A stretch of DNA of 64,000 nucleotides. Origin: Okapia johnstoni (Eukaryota > Chordata > Mammalia > Artiodactyla > Giraffidae). Shown here in pieces: positions 30,936 to 43,117 of this stretch (position 1 is the stretch's first letter; every line of letters begins with the position of its first letter). Both the position numbers and the translations under genes were made by a program. The stretch is taken from assembly GCA_024291935.2 (NCBI GenBank), contig CM044317.1:66640730-66704729 (forward strand), read 5' to 3'. The notes below the pieces were generated by a model, which saw nothing but the letters and a program-made list of their open reading frames with translations, searched no databases and was not told the origin of the DNA.

Positions 30936-33278
30936 TTCCTCTGAAAGAGCTTAGGTGAGATTCATTACATTCAGTAGGTTAATGAGGAATGTTTTTAAGC
31001 ATCAAAAAAAAAACAAACCAAGTATGGTATACCCTCTTTGGATATCCAGCATAAAGAGATTCTGAAGAGACATTAAAACTCCAGTTTCCATATACAATAG
31101 GGCCAAAGAGCTTTAAACGTAAGCACAGTTTTAACAAAATTCCATGTGAAGAAAAAACAGACTGATATTACATTATATTTCCTTGTACAAAGTAAGGCTG
31201 AACAAAATTCACAAATTTAGTTCCATGGCCTACAAGTGAGAATTTATGAGTAATTAAGAGACCCCAGAAGACTTGGAAGAATCCAGATACATTGGGATAG
31301 CAGAGAGTTACATAAAGTATCTGCTGCATAACCATCACTAGCTCGTAAATGTGACAATCTCACCCTTCCTGTTTCCATCTATTTGTTCCAATTTCAAGAT
31401 GAATATCTTACCCATCTAACTCATCCTTTCATCTTCCAACAGTCTGATTTTCTTTGCAAAGATGAAGAAATAAGGTGCTATTTTGTCTTTTGCCTTTCAT
31501 GGCCTCAAAAAAATAGCTCAGTTTGTTCAAATTTTCCATATCTTGAAGGAAAGTCTAACAAGGCTTTTGTTGTAGATGGATTTTCTTTTCACAGATGACT
31601 GGCTTGCTTACCAGCTGTAGTTTCATAGTTATTACAGTTAATTTACCTAGAAAATGAAGGCTTTACTCTGCAGCACAAGGGTATTTTACATTTAGCTGAC
31701 AAATCCAATGCCCTTCTAATTGCACTGGCACACTCAGACTGCCATGCCTGACCTTACATATAAATCTCTGACTCAGAAGCATAGGCAGTAACCTGGGTTT
31801 AGAAACCCCAACACAACACACTTGCAATCAGGAGTCCTATTAAGAGCTTTATTTCTTCATAATAGTAGTTGGAGGGTTACAAGATGAGTTCAGGAGAAGA
31901 CCATTTCCATCTTTGGAATAGAAATCAGAACACCAAACCCTGACTCATTACCAGAAACGGAATAATGTAATCTATTTTATTGTATGGCAAAATCCCCCCA
32001 TATCTTCATAGCTTGCATTCAAGAAGCATCAGGTCCCTCGACTCAAGGAGCTTAGGGTACCACGGTGAGAGAGTCACATGATAAAAGTGAACTCAGTTAT
32101 TGTTTTACCTTGCTCAATTTTCAGTCAAATAAAAATTTTGTTTCCATCAATACTATGATACAATTGTAATAATATAGTGTGTTGTCAGGACTGTCGATGA
32201 AAGTAGATGAAGAAGCTGTCTAAACTGGACGTTTGGAGGATCACCAAGAAAACCCCATGACTCAAAACAAATTTCCCACCCAGATGGTATGCTGTACCTT
32301 AAGAATGTCATTAACTTGTGCGTTTATTTTTGCTTTGAAGCATATTTATATTCCCAGGGTGAAACACATGTTTAAAATATTAATGTGATGTTAGATCTTT
32401 TCAGATTGCCTTTTTTCCTAATAGGAGACTCAGAGTTAGCAGTCTTTTATAATACTCACACGGAAATAAATTTGTGTATAATTATTAAGTGAAAAAGATA
32501 AACAGAAAACTACATGTATATACATATGTATGTGTGTGTGTGTGTATAATCACAACTATTTAAGACAATAAGAGAAACAGACGGAAGGAAATAAAACAAA
32601 ATAGTAGCAATCATTGTTACCAGAAGTTTAGATTCTATATTTATGGATTCTGTATTTTCCAAATGCTTTATATATTTTTTAACTAAATTTTAAATTAACA
32701 GAGGGCTCTTGATAAAAATGGTACACATTTCACATTGTCAAAAAAGGTAAAGCGAAACAGGCACTAAGAACTGGCTCTTAATGCACCCTTGTTGTTCCTC
32801 CTCTTACAAACTGCCTGGCTGGTTCTCTGACAGTTGTTAGCATCCAAGACGTCTTCCCACTTGAATTGCAATTTTGTCAGCGATGCGTTCCCCTGACCCT
32901 GGTCAGCTCTCATGCTCTACAGAGTCACGTGAAGGCTTCTCTACCACTTGTCCCTAGTCTGTGAGTGCTTAGTTCCTACATGTCACTATCACAGTCTCCT
33001 TTAAGCGTGAGTCAAATCTTGTTGTATCCTCCTGTCCTTTTATTTAAGAAATGATTTTCCCAAAGAAAGGCATCTGAATATCTTTCTACAAACATCAATC
33101 CACTCTTGTCTGGGAGATTCATCTGTGGGATTTTGTATACCCCATCCAGAAATTCCCCCTTAACACATTATGGCATTGTTATTTTTCACAATACTATGAG
33201 ATTCTGAAATCGTACATCAGCATGATTTTTTATTTTGTTCCTTCAGCTTTGTTTCCCTAAGGGAAATAGATGTAAGTT
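30936..33278. other. Non-coding stretch, no gene seen
   Basis: No recognisable gene. A TG microsatellite lies at 32529-32546. Short ORFs (for example 31383-31598) have no domain. The part at 32760-33060 is less AT-rich and unassigned. Confidence 0.55.
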
Positions 33279-33525
33279 TCTCTTATTAGAAGGTTTCCCA
33301 GATGGCACCGTGGTAAAGAATCTGCCTGCCAATGCAGAAGACACAAGATTCATGGGTTTGATCCTTGGGTCAGGAAGGTCCCCTGGAGTAGAAAATGACA
33401 ACCCACTCTAGTATTCTTGCCTGGAAGATTCAATGGACAAAGGAGCCTGGCAGACTACCATCCATGGGGTCACAAATAGTCAAACATGAATGAGCGACTG
33501 AGCACACACACACATCTCTTATTAG
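33279..33525 (+). mobile_element. Bov-tA SINE with perfect 11-bp TSD
   Basis: The tRNA-Glu-like head 'ggtttcccagatggcaccg' and the BovA unit ('caacccactctagtattctt') end in 'gagcgactgagcacacacac'. The 11-mer 'tctcttattag' flanks it at 33279-33289 and 33515-33525, so the element is 33290-33514. Confidence 0.95.
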
Positions 33526-35522
33526 GGGCGTTACAGTGTAAGTCAATTACAGTCTCATAAAATACTGTGTTCCATGCTGGGTTGTTTCCCAAACCAGTGA
33601 GCTACTTTTGTTCCATCCGTCTGACTGTAAATTGGTTGAATATTAACAATAAATTAAAAATAAAAGGTGAGGTCATAGGCTAGTAAATTCCCTAAAATCC
33701 TTAATGTACAAATCAAAGAAGTCTGTTCAGAATTGAATGTCAATAAAATTTTAGAATACAATGCCGTGTTAAAAAGTCATTGCTAGCTAGTGAACCTACA
33801 TAAATTAGGCATTTAATTCAAGGAACTTCTTGATTTAGATTTAAAAGGAGAAGAAGAAAAAAAATCTATGAATGGCTATGATTTAAAAGAAATCATACTG
33901 GGCATGGATTAAGATTTGTCACATCTCTCCTGAAGGCTCATAAAGTAACTGATGAGTAATATATTTAGCAATTTTCAGAAACCTTGAGGGTTTAAAATAC
34001 CAATATAACCGAAAATCTTATTTTCAGGGAGAATATATGTTTCTTTGAAGATTTCATTAAAATTAGGAGAGCAAGGGTGAATTGTATTAAAGTAAGACTA
34101 TGAATTTTAAAGCAGGCATTGTCATCTGGAGTTTGGGGTCAGCATCTCAATTTCTCATCTGATTTGTATTAGTCTTCTCAGATGTAGAAAGATTGTGAGG
34201 TTAGCTGGGGCTATGACTGCAGTTGCTCTGCTTTACTGAGGAGGCTGGTGCAGGAAAGCTGAGAGCGGCTTCAGGTCCTTTGGGTAAAGTCGATCCACTG
34301 GTTTCACACCACATTATTCTCTTTCAAAGCTGAGTAATGGATTTGCAAGTGCATTTAAGAAAGTTAAGAGGAAACAGAATAATTCCTCATTGTGATTTAT
34401 TACGTCTTTCTGTCTATGAACATATCTCAGGAAATATTAAGTATTGTACTTATTTTCACTAATGGCTGGAAATGTTTGCTGATTTTCAGAAGTATGGCTA
34501 CTTCTATTTCCATTTTAAGACATAGTTTCTACTCACAGATAAATATTTACGAATATTTTAATGGTATGAACTTAACATTGGAAAATATACTTAATAGAAG
34601 ATAAATACTCTATGTAAATTAGACACCAAAATGATGATATTAGACTTTGAAATATACTCTCGATTTAAATGTAGGTTCTGTATTATTCCCTATGATGATA
34701 CATGAAGGCTAACAGGTGGTATCAGTTCTCAGGAACAATAGGTAAGTGTGATATTTGTTTTTCCTTTTCCATTTAAAAGGGGATATAGGATTATTTTTAA
34801 ATTATTTTTCCTTTGGTTATATAAAACTTTCCTGCTTTGAACTAACTACCCAACTCAGTATGGCTAGACAGAAAGTAAAGGATGCAGGGAATCAGTTACT
34901 CACTTGATTCTTGTTATACCTAATAACTGCTTTGAATTCTTCATACTTCCATTGTTTTCCTCTGGTTTGATTGTTCAGGAATCAAGTAAATACTATTTAG
35001 ATCTATATGGTATCTATCTCCCTTTACTGACTTTCCACCCAAATCAAATTCATGTTAAAAAACAGGTGTTATCTATTATGTATGCCTCTCCCCTTCACTG
35101 AAATCACTTCTTGTGTTCCTGGGTAACATAAATTAAGACTAAAACCCGCAGGACACAATAGTTATCATGGCCAAGTCTGACCCATAAAGACGCTTCCAGA
35201 AGATTCCACATGCTTCTAAATTAACATAAGGAATCAAGTTTTCTCCTGCCAGCTACAACTTCCCCCAGTCTCAACATAATATCATAAACATCCACATCCA
35301 TAGACAAGTAGGGGAAAAGTGAAGAAGAAACTAGCAGGTGGGGAAAAAATGATTCATCAGGCTTGCCTTCTGTCGCTCTGAGAGGTCATATGCTGAATGT
35401 TGGCCAGATCACGCAACTGAAAAGGGACCTGGGGATGACTGTCAGTCCTCTTCACACTTCGCTCTTCTTTGAGATTACTCTATCCTGCAGTTATTAGTCA
35501 AGCTGACACAAGGTTATAATAT
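33526..35522. other. AT-rich stretch, no gene seen
   Basis: Short ORFs (34392-34604 and 34904-35101) have no recognisable domain. A weak MIR-like piece is possible near 34090-34200. No other family is seen. Confidence 0.55.
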
Positions 35523-35821
35523 CTTACTGTCAAGCTGCTGCTGCTGCTAAGTCGCTTCAGTCGTGTCCGACTCTGTGCAACCCCATAGACGGCAGCCCAC
35601 CAGGCTCCGTCGTCCCTGGGATTCTCCAGGCAAGAGCACTGGAGTAGGTTGCCATTTCCTTCTCCAATGCATGAAAGTGAAAAGTGAAAGTGAAGTCGCT
35701 CAGTCATGTCTGGCTCTTTGCAACTCCATGGACTGCAGCCTACCAGGCTCCTCCGTCCATGAGATTTTCCAGACAAGAGTACTGGAGTGGGGTGCCATTG
35801 CCTTCTCTGCTTACTGTCAAG
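35523..35821 (-). mobile_element. BOV-A2 SINE with perfect 12-bp TSD
   Basis: Minus-strand BOV-A2 with two BovA units. On the + strand it begins with a (gct)n tract, the typical BOV-A2 tail in reverse, and ends at 'ggtgccattgccttctct'. The 12-mer 'cttactgtcaag' occurs at 35523-35534 and 35810-35821. ORFs on both strands across it are repeat translations. Confidence 0.96.
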
Positions 35822-36414
35822 AGTTTGATTTAAAATTGGGTATGTTGTTATCTCATCAAGAGATAACTCATGGCTTTCCCTTTTCATCCTGAGAGGTCTC
35901 TGATCCTATATTGTCCATGTGAGTTTGGACATTTTATGATTCTCAACATTCACCCATGAACCCTCAATTCATCCACCTAAAATTCTGGAATTTACCAGAC
36001 ATTCTGGCACCCTACTTTAAAACCCCAAATTCCCAATTTCTGGATTTTTATTTCCTAGAGCCTGAAAAACATGTATCTTTGCATTTTACCAACAAACTTA
36101 CATTTGTTGAGAATTCTGGCTAAGCCAAGGTCCTAAACTATGTCTGTTTATACAGATACTCTAATGCAATTGGAACAAAGAAGAAAATAGTCATCCAAAC
36201 TTTTCTGCCTTTCATAGCACTCTTCCACTGAAAGAAAGACAAATCTTTCTGTCCCTAGTATTTCTACTTTTATTTTCATATTCAAGTTCGATGCAATTAA
36301 TATTCTAACTGATAATTTTACATCAGAGGTGAGCTTATTAAATCAAATTAGTCATTTTGAATGTTAATAGTATGTTGATACATTCAAATTTAGATAATTA
36401 TTCATAAAGCATTT
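35822..36414. other. AT-rich stretch, no gene seen
   Basis: Nothing recognised. Confidence 0.6.
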
Positions 36415-36925
36415 TTTTCCCTACTATGTGGCAGATGTATTACTATGCTAAAAGCTATGGCAAATACGAAATCTATCATGATTCTTTCTTGGAAAAGTAT
36501 TTAATATGCAGAAAGAGTAAATCCAGTAACTGGACAATTAAAATAAGATGTGACAAATGTTAGATTAAGTGTTCAGTGCTATGGAAACACAGAGAAAGAA
36601 TTGATGACCTGGATGGAGGAGTCAATAAGATTCCTCTGAAAGGGTGGCTATTGGTCTGAGACTTGAAGACCAAAGAGGAAGTCAGGTCATCAGGTGTGGA
36701 AGGATGGAAAGGATATTTCACTGAGAGGATAGAGCATGCATACAAGAAGAGCAGGAAAGATTGTAATTGTTCAGAAACAGGTAAGGGAGTGTATGGAGTG
36801 ACTGGAAGACAAAGAATGTGTTGATCTACCACCAGTCTCTTGCAGGATACCATTTTAGAAGCTATTGCAGTAGCTCTGGCATGAGATTTGGATGGGCTCA
36901 ATTAAGGCAGTGGCAGACAATTTAA
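36415..36925 (-). repeat. L2 LINE 3'-region fragment
   Basis: Reverse-complement L2. It shows the 'actatgtggcagatgtatta' start, then 'gtgttcagtgctatggaaac', 'ctctgaaagggtggctattg', 'gtctgagacttgaagacc' and finally 'gctattgcagtagctctggc'. A purine tract follows at about 36922-36945. A 113-codon minus ORF here is a relic or coincidence. Confidence 0.75.
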
Positions 36926-36972
36926 AAAAAAAAAAGGGAAAGAGAAAAACAGGAGATACTCAGTAGATGTAT

Positions 36973-37312
36973 TGAGTATGATATGAAAGTGAAGTGAAAG
37001 TGAAAGTCGTGTCTGACTCTTTGTGACCCCATGGACTATACAGTCCATGGAATTCTCCAGGCCAGAATACTGGAGTGGGTAGCCTTTCCCTTCTCCAAGG
37101 GATCTTCCCAACCCAGAGATCAACCCCAGGTCTCTCACACTGTAGGCAATTCTTTACCAGCTGAGCCACCAATGAAGCCCAAGAGTACTGGAGTGGGTAA
37201 CCTATCCCTTCTCTAGTGGATCTTCCTGACCCAGGAATTGAACCAGGGTCTCCTTCATTGCAGGAGGATTCTTTACCAGCTGAGCTACCAGGGAAGCCTG
37301 AGTATGATATGA
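36973..37312 (-). mobile_element. Bov-tA SINE with two tRNA heads, 14-bp TSD
   Basis: On the minus strand this SINE has a tRNA-like head followed by a short BovA stub. A second tRNA-like head and a longer BovA unit come next. Both heads show the reversed B-box region and the 'ttctttaccagctgagc' end (near 37150 and 37270). The 14-mer 'tgagtatgatatga' flanks the whole unit at 36973-36986 and 37299-37312. The dimer therefore inserted as one piece. Confidence 0.95.
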
Positions 37313-37334
37313 GTAAAAAATAAAGGAATAATAT

Positions 37335-38030
37335 CTATACAATGGAATCATTAGTCATAAAAAAGAATGAAATAATGCCATTTGCATCATCATACTAAAA
37401 GATTATCATACTAAGTGAAGTAAGCAAAAGAAAAGACAAATATCATATAATATCACATATATGTGGAATCTTTAAAAATTGGTACAAATGAACTTATTTA
37501 CAAAACAAAAGCAGACTCACAGACTTTGAAAACAAACTTATGGTTACCAAAGGGGAGAGGTATGTGTTAGTCGCTCAGTAGTGTCTGACTCTTCGCACCC
37601 CCATGAACTGTAGCATGCCAGGCTCCTCTCTCCATGGAATTCTCCAGGCAAGAATACTGGAAAAAGTAGCTATTTCCTTCTCCAGGGATTTTCCCAACCC
37701 AGGAATCAAACCCAGGTCTCCTGCACTGCAGGCAGATTCTTTACCATTTGAGCTACCAGGGAAGCCCAAAGGGGAGAGGTGAGGGAGCGATAAATTGGGA
37801 GATTGGGATTAAAATATACACACTATTCTATATTAAATATATAATCACAAGGACCTACTGTACAGCACAGGAAACTCTACTCAATACTTTGTGATAACGT
37901 ATATGGGAAAAGAACCTTGAAAAGATATATGCATATGTATAACTGAAACACTTTGCTACACACCTGAAACACCAAACTATAAACCAACTATACCCCAATG
38001 TGAAATAAAAACCTTTAAAAATTAATCAAA
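37335..38030 (+). mobile_element. L1 LINE 3' end, split by a SINE
   Basis: L1 sequence from the end of ORF2 ('agaatgaaataatgccattt') through the 3' UTR ('gtggaatctttaaaaattgg', 'ggttaccaaaggggagagg') to the 3' end ('actataccccaatgtgaaat'). It is interrupted at 37562-37767 by a Bov-tA. The subfamily is an older artiodactyl L1 than the copy at 15007. Confidence 0.9.
37547..37780 (-). mobile_element. Bov-tA SINE nested in L1, 13-15-bp TSD
   Basis: Minus-strand Bov-tA running 'gtgttagtcgctcag' to 'gagctaccagggaagccc'. The L1 sequence 'ccaaaggggagaggt' is duplicated at 37547-37561 and 37766-37780. The leading 'cc' may belong to the SINE. The insertion is therefore later than the L1. Confidence 0.95.
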
Positions 38031-38209
38031 GAAATTTAAGAACAGAAAATAAAGGAGGATTTGTAGGAATAGCAGGCCCCTAGGTCTTTGTGTTTAACAA
38101 TCTGATGATGCGATCAGCTTAAGGATTACAGGAAGAAAAACTGGTGTTTTGAGAGGCAGGCAGGTACACATCATGACTTCAACCCACCGAATTCCTCCCA
38201 GTTCTGGCA
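38031..38209. other. Unassigned stretch
   Basis: Short interval between the L1 3' end and an L2 fragment. Nothing is recognised. Confidence 0.5.
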
Positions 38210-38540
38210 ACAAACTGAAACTTCATATGCCTGTGACTCCTTCTCTGCATGCTATTCCCTCTGTCTGGGATGCATTATCACACTTGACCCTTCTCAACAA
38301 ACTTCCACAAGGTTTTCAGACACAGACCAAATATTATCTTGCAAATATTTCACAGGAGAGTAAGCATTTTATTGTTTATGTGTCTTCCTCTATTACATAC
38401 CTTTTTCACAAGTTATCATCATCATTTCTTAGCTTTTCTTCTTTCTCCACTCAAACTGTAAGGTACTCCAGGACAGAAGCCATGCTCATTCCTTTAAACT
38501 TTGCACTTATCACAAAATAAGCACATGAGCCCTCATTTTT
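38210..38540 (+). repeat. L2 LINE 3' fragment
   Basis: The sequence 'gctattccctctgtctggga' and, later, 'ttcacaagttatcatcatca', 'aaactgtaaggtactccagg' and 'agaagccatgctcattcc' follows the L2 3' region in sense orientation. The plus-strand ORF at 38149-38520 is incidental. Confidence 0.75.
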
Positions 38541-40530
38541 GTTTTTAGAGTTTGTTGTGCCTTTTTAAAGCTCATGTTAAGAGTACTAAAATTGATTGAC
38601 TTCAAATTATGTTTGTGTAATCAGAAAATTCTACATACATCCTAAGAATCAGATATAGGCATAGTTATTCATCTTTGCCTGTAAATGTGTCACATGTTTT
38701 CTTGCATGCATGTAAGCATACAGTTGATACACATTTACATACATTCACTAGCTAGGATAAAAGCTGTACTAATACTAGCTAATACTACTAGTAATAATAA
38801 TTCATTTGCTGCTTCTCTGAATGCCCCAAATATTTGCAAAGGCAATTAGTTGCTGTTATCGGCAAATGATATCTGAATTTTTATAATTCTAGTCAGTTAG
38901 TGAATCAGAAATCAATGAATTTGTCACTTGCTATTTTCTAGCTTGGTTGCTTTCACGCACCATCATTCCACCAATGTCAAGTGTTAATGCAATTGACTGG
39001 TAGTATTAAAACACACAAAATAAACTCGCTCTATTTTCAATAGACCATGATTTTAAGAACTAAATTGCAAATCTTTCTGATATAAACAGTGTTAATTATC
39101 TTACTTTTTAAAAGTGTCCCTTTAGTTGACTATCTTTCTAAGTTATCTCACTAGGAACATGGTGTCTTTTTTTTAAAATGGGCTCTGTTTCTTTTAACTA
39201 CTTTCCAAAACTTCCAATAAAGTATAAAAACCCCACAGTGGACAAAAACTTTGTAATTTTTCACTGCGTTAAATTTCAAATAAATCAAATTGAAGTCAGT
39301 CCTAAGGGCTACATTATGTGTCCCCACTGGAACAAAGTAATAAGTGAAGGAAAAACATCAGCAGATCACAGAATCATGCGCCTGGAGAACTAGGGAAAGG
39401 GCGACTTTACCTGAAATGTTTATAACAGGAATATGAGCTCTAATCACTACATTTATGTTAATTTCCACTGGAGATGGCCATCTAGACTGCAAGCATTTTC
39501 CTACTCCTACCTGCTTGAAAAAGATTTGTGCTTTGAAACAATTTAACAACCAACTCATGGCTGCTGTTTTTGTTCCTTTACTTTTCTAAAAAGCACTTCT
39601 TTTAGTGTTTGGGGGTCTTTACTGTTTAAACATTCTGTCGAAAAGATTTTTTCAGAAAAGAAGTCAGCAGATATTCTGCAATTGCTCCCTGACTCATTTG
39701 AAAGTTAACAGGGAGTCTTGGGGATTTCCAACACTCTCAAACACGATCACTGCTGAGTACATCAAATAATACCCCCTTTTAGTGAGTTTCAATCAGAAAG
39801 AGAAATCTTGGATTTTAATATGTGATGTGCACTTGTACTGAACATTTTTCTTTAAAACATCACTCAAACTTCAAAATTATAAATTTCTGAAAACCACTCT
39901 AGCAATACTGTTTTGAAGTAACCAAGGATTTCAGAGCATAAAAATGCTGGAAATTTCCATTATGAGGCCTGGTGTGTCTTCAACTAGTTTTCCCTAGTGA
40001 AGCAGGATATTAGTGTGTTTAGAGGATTTTAACATGATGTAATTTCCTAAGGGATTTCCAGATAATCATAACTAAGCCTAAACCAAAAAGCAAATTTCCC
40101 AAGGCAGGTGTATATTACGGTGCATCTCTCAAATTCAGGCCTGTCCAATCAGAGTTCCAGCATGGGTGTTCTGGGTGCCTCTGAAGGGCAGTGACCACTG
40201 AGGATGTGATAATGTGACATCACTGTGATAACATCAGGCTTCCCTTCGTAATCGATATCTCAAGGATGCTCCCAGAATGAAAAGTCATATTCTTGAAAAG
40301 CCTTTATTTTTTCCCCTAGCAATGCCAGTCAGTTAGCATTAAGTTATTGTTAGACAAAAAAACTGGTAAATGGACAGCCGGTTTTACTTATCTAGGAGTA
40401 AGAAGGAAAATAACTTTTCCTATAACATACCAGAAGCTACGTGAAGCACTTTATATATTTAATCCTACCAAGAACCCTAAAAAGAGTAATCATTACTTCT
40501 ATTTCTCATATGGAAACTCCAAATCACAGA
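38541..40530. other. Non-coding stretch, no gene seen
   Basis: Apparently repeat-poor sequence of about 2 kb. Small ORFs (39178-39393 plus, 39358-39558 minus) have no recognised domain. This is one of the longer stretches free of visible transposons. Conservation in other mammals would decide whether it is regulatory. Confidence 0.55.
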
Positions 40531-40752
40531 AGTGCGTGCTCAGTTGCTCAGGTGTGTCTGACTCTTTGCAACCCCATGGACTGTAACCCACTAGGCTCCT
40601 CCGTCCATGGAAATTTCCAGGCAAGAATACTTGAATAGGTTGCCATTTCCATACTCCAGGAGAATCTTTCTACCTCAAGGATTGAACCCTTATCTCTTGT
40701 GGTCTCCTGCATTGGCAGACAGATTCTTTACCACTGTGTCACCTGGGAAGCA
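40531..40752 (-). mobile_element. Bov-tA SINE
   Basis: Minus-strand Bov-tA: 'gtgtgtctgactctttgcaa', 'ggactgtaacccactaggct', 'ccaggcaagaatacttg', ending in the reversed tRNA head 'ttctttaccactgtgtcacc' and 'tgggaagc'. No clear target-site duplication. Confidence 0.92.
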
Positions 40753-40904
40753 ACAATATTCTAAAAATTATAGTTGCTTTCTTTATATACTGTTTCACTT
40801 TCTAGTTTTGTGTTCATTCTTTAAATACTCTAAATAAAGAGAGCTCCTTCAAAGAATTCACAGCTGTTCACGTTACTCATCTATTATAATCATTTACTGC
40901 TTTT

Positions 40905-41110
40905 CATAAAAGGATGAAGACCAAACTCTTAACGTGATCCTAAAGTTCCCTCTACCATCTCTCCATTCCTGTCTTCTTTCTAATTTCCAGATAACACCTT
41001 CTGCTTCCAATTCTCCCAGTGTGCTGGCTGCTTCCCACCTTAGGGAGCACATGCTGTCCTTTACATTCAGGAAGATCTCTCCCATCATCTCCACTCCCAA
41101 GTCAACAAGC
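40905..41110 (+). repeat. L2 LINE fragment
   Basis: 'ggatgaagaccaaactctta' and 'tcctaaagttccctctacca', then 'ttcccaccttagggagcaca', resemble the L2 segment just after the RT domain. Diverged. Confidence 0.6.
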
Positions 41111-41364
41111 TAACTTTTATTCGTTCTTCAATTATTGGAATAAGTAGCACTTCTTCAAGGTAGTTTGAAAATATAATTTCTGTAAGATGATTGAAATTAA
41201 TACTTTGATACAATGAGGTCACATACTAAACCTTGTTAAATATCATAAAACAAGATGCCCTCAAAAATCCCCTATTTAGTCTCCAGAGTATGTATTCCCA
41301 TTACAATTAATTAACTTTTTAAATCATATATTTTCATGTCACATAAAACCACAAGGTTTATTAA

Positions 41365-41465
41365 ATGGGCATGAACTGTCTGCTTCATTTACTGCTGTAC
41401 CCACATGACCTAGAAGAGTGCTTAGCAGATAGTAGGTGCTCAGTAAATATTTGTTAAATGGCCAT
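41365..41465 (+). repeat. L2 LINE 3' terminus
   Basis: The diagnostic L2 3' end 'gcagatagtaggtgctcagt' followed by 'aaatatttgttaaatgg' is clear. It may belong to the same L2 insertion as 40905-41110, with the middle decayed. Confidence 0.8.
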
Positions 41466-42269
41466 TCCACAGACCTAGTTTCCTATTTTACTATATAAAA
41501 AAAAAATCTTACATGAGTTTACTCTGAGTTAACATTTCCAAAGATTTTTTTTTCTTCAATTTTCTTATATATCTTTAAAGCACTTAGGTACCTTTCAGTG
41601 AAATTGGGAATTCACAAAGTTGTAACGTGCTAAAAAATAAAAGACTATTTCTCAATCTTGAGGCCCCAGATTGCATCTGCATATGTATATATTAATAATG
41701 ATTATATAATTTAACTGACATTCAATATCATTTTGCTTCTTGACACTCTCATTTAATGTACACTTATTGGTTATGATAAATATGTACTTTAGGGGGTTAA
41801 AAGGAAATTTGAGGTTCAATAAAAAGAAATACATCTACTAAAAACATAGCCTGACATTCATTACACTACTAAAATTTTAGGAGATATAAATAACAATGAA
41901 ATACATGTATTTGAGTCTCCATATAAAAGAACAGCACATGTTCTGCTTTTACAGTTTCTGTCTTGAGTGAGCTCTTTGAGGCATTAAACTCTGTAGATAA
42001 GTCCTTTCTTAAATCTCCTCTCTGAGCTTCAATGACACCAAGCTTTTCCTCCTCATCTCTAATTGTTTTCTCTAATTGTTCCCATCACTCAATTCAGGTT
42101 TCTCCTCAACTATATTCCTTAATCAAGCATGTATTAAAAGGTCACTATGTATATTGTGCTGAACTGTGCACTGGAAATATGAGGAGAAAGACAAATATAA
42201 TCCTTATCCCCACATAAATATTACTCTTTTCATCTCACTAAATTCCTTGAAGAGGATAAACATAAGTTT
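41466..42269. other. AT-rich stretch, no gene seen
   Basis: Only short ORFs without domains. It contains 'ctctaattgtt' twice near 42057-42080. Confidence 0.55.
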
Positions 42270-43080
42270 TGCAGATATCTATATGTCAGTAACTCCAAAA
42301 TCCCCATATAGCAGACTGCTCTCCTGAGCTCAAGGTTCACACAAGCACCTGTGTAATGGGTTAACCACCTATAGTCTCATAGACATCTCAGACTCAGCAT
42401 GCCAAACTGAACGTATCAGTCTTCTAAAGTATATTCATACTCTCATTTCTAACTGGATAATGGTTCCTAGCACCCACTCTCCCAGTCAAGGAACATGAAA
42501 TTCATTCCGACTTTCCTTCTCCTTTATTATTCAAATGCAACTTATCCTCAAGTCCTATCTATCTGGTTAAACTTTCCTTATAGCCTTTTTCACTGTCACT
42601 GACCTAGTCTAAACTCTCTTCACCTCTCTTATGTATTACAATATTTACCTAATAACTGGTCTTCTCTTTTTCATTTATCTCTAGTCCACTTATCACACTG
42701 CTACCAAGTGGTATTTCTAAAAATTCAAACACAACCCAAAACCCACTGATCGCTTTACATTTCCTAAGCTTTGTAGCAGCTTATGTCCTGATCTGATCAC
42801 AAGTTTCCTCTCCAACTTCCAACTATTTATTTATCACATTATATAAAGTTCTCTCAATGAGTCAACACTGTAGATTTCTATACTTTTATAATGTCTTCCC
42901 TCTGTCAGAAATACCTTTCCCACCTTTGCCACCAGTCAAACTTAACCACTAGATTTCCAATTAACATTTCTCTGAAGCTTTCACCAAGATCTTCAAAAAA
43001 TGCTTTATAGCCACAAATTTTTACAAATACAGAACCCAGTATTTTCTTCTGCAACTTAAATTTACATAGTTAGCTCCTGT
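42270..43080 (+). repeat. L2 LINE relic (RT C-terminal part to 3' UTR)
   Basis: Decayed sense-strand L2: 'tcatagacatctcagactca', 'gcatgccaaactgaacg', 'tatctctagtccacttatca', 'cactgatcgctttacatttc', 'cctctgtcagaaataccttt' and 'gaagctttcaccaagatctt'. The order agrees with the L2 copy at 17740-19205. No intact frame remains. Confidence 0.65.
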
Positions 43081-43117
43081 AACTAAATTATGCTCAGTTC
43101 AGAATTTAGGACCTAGC

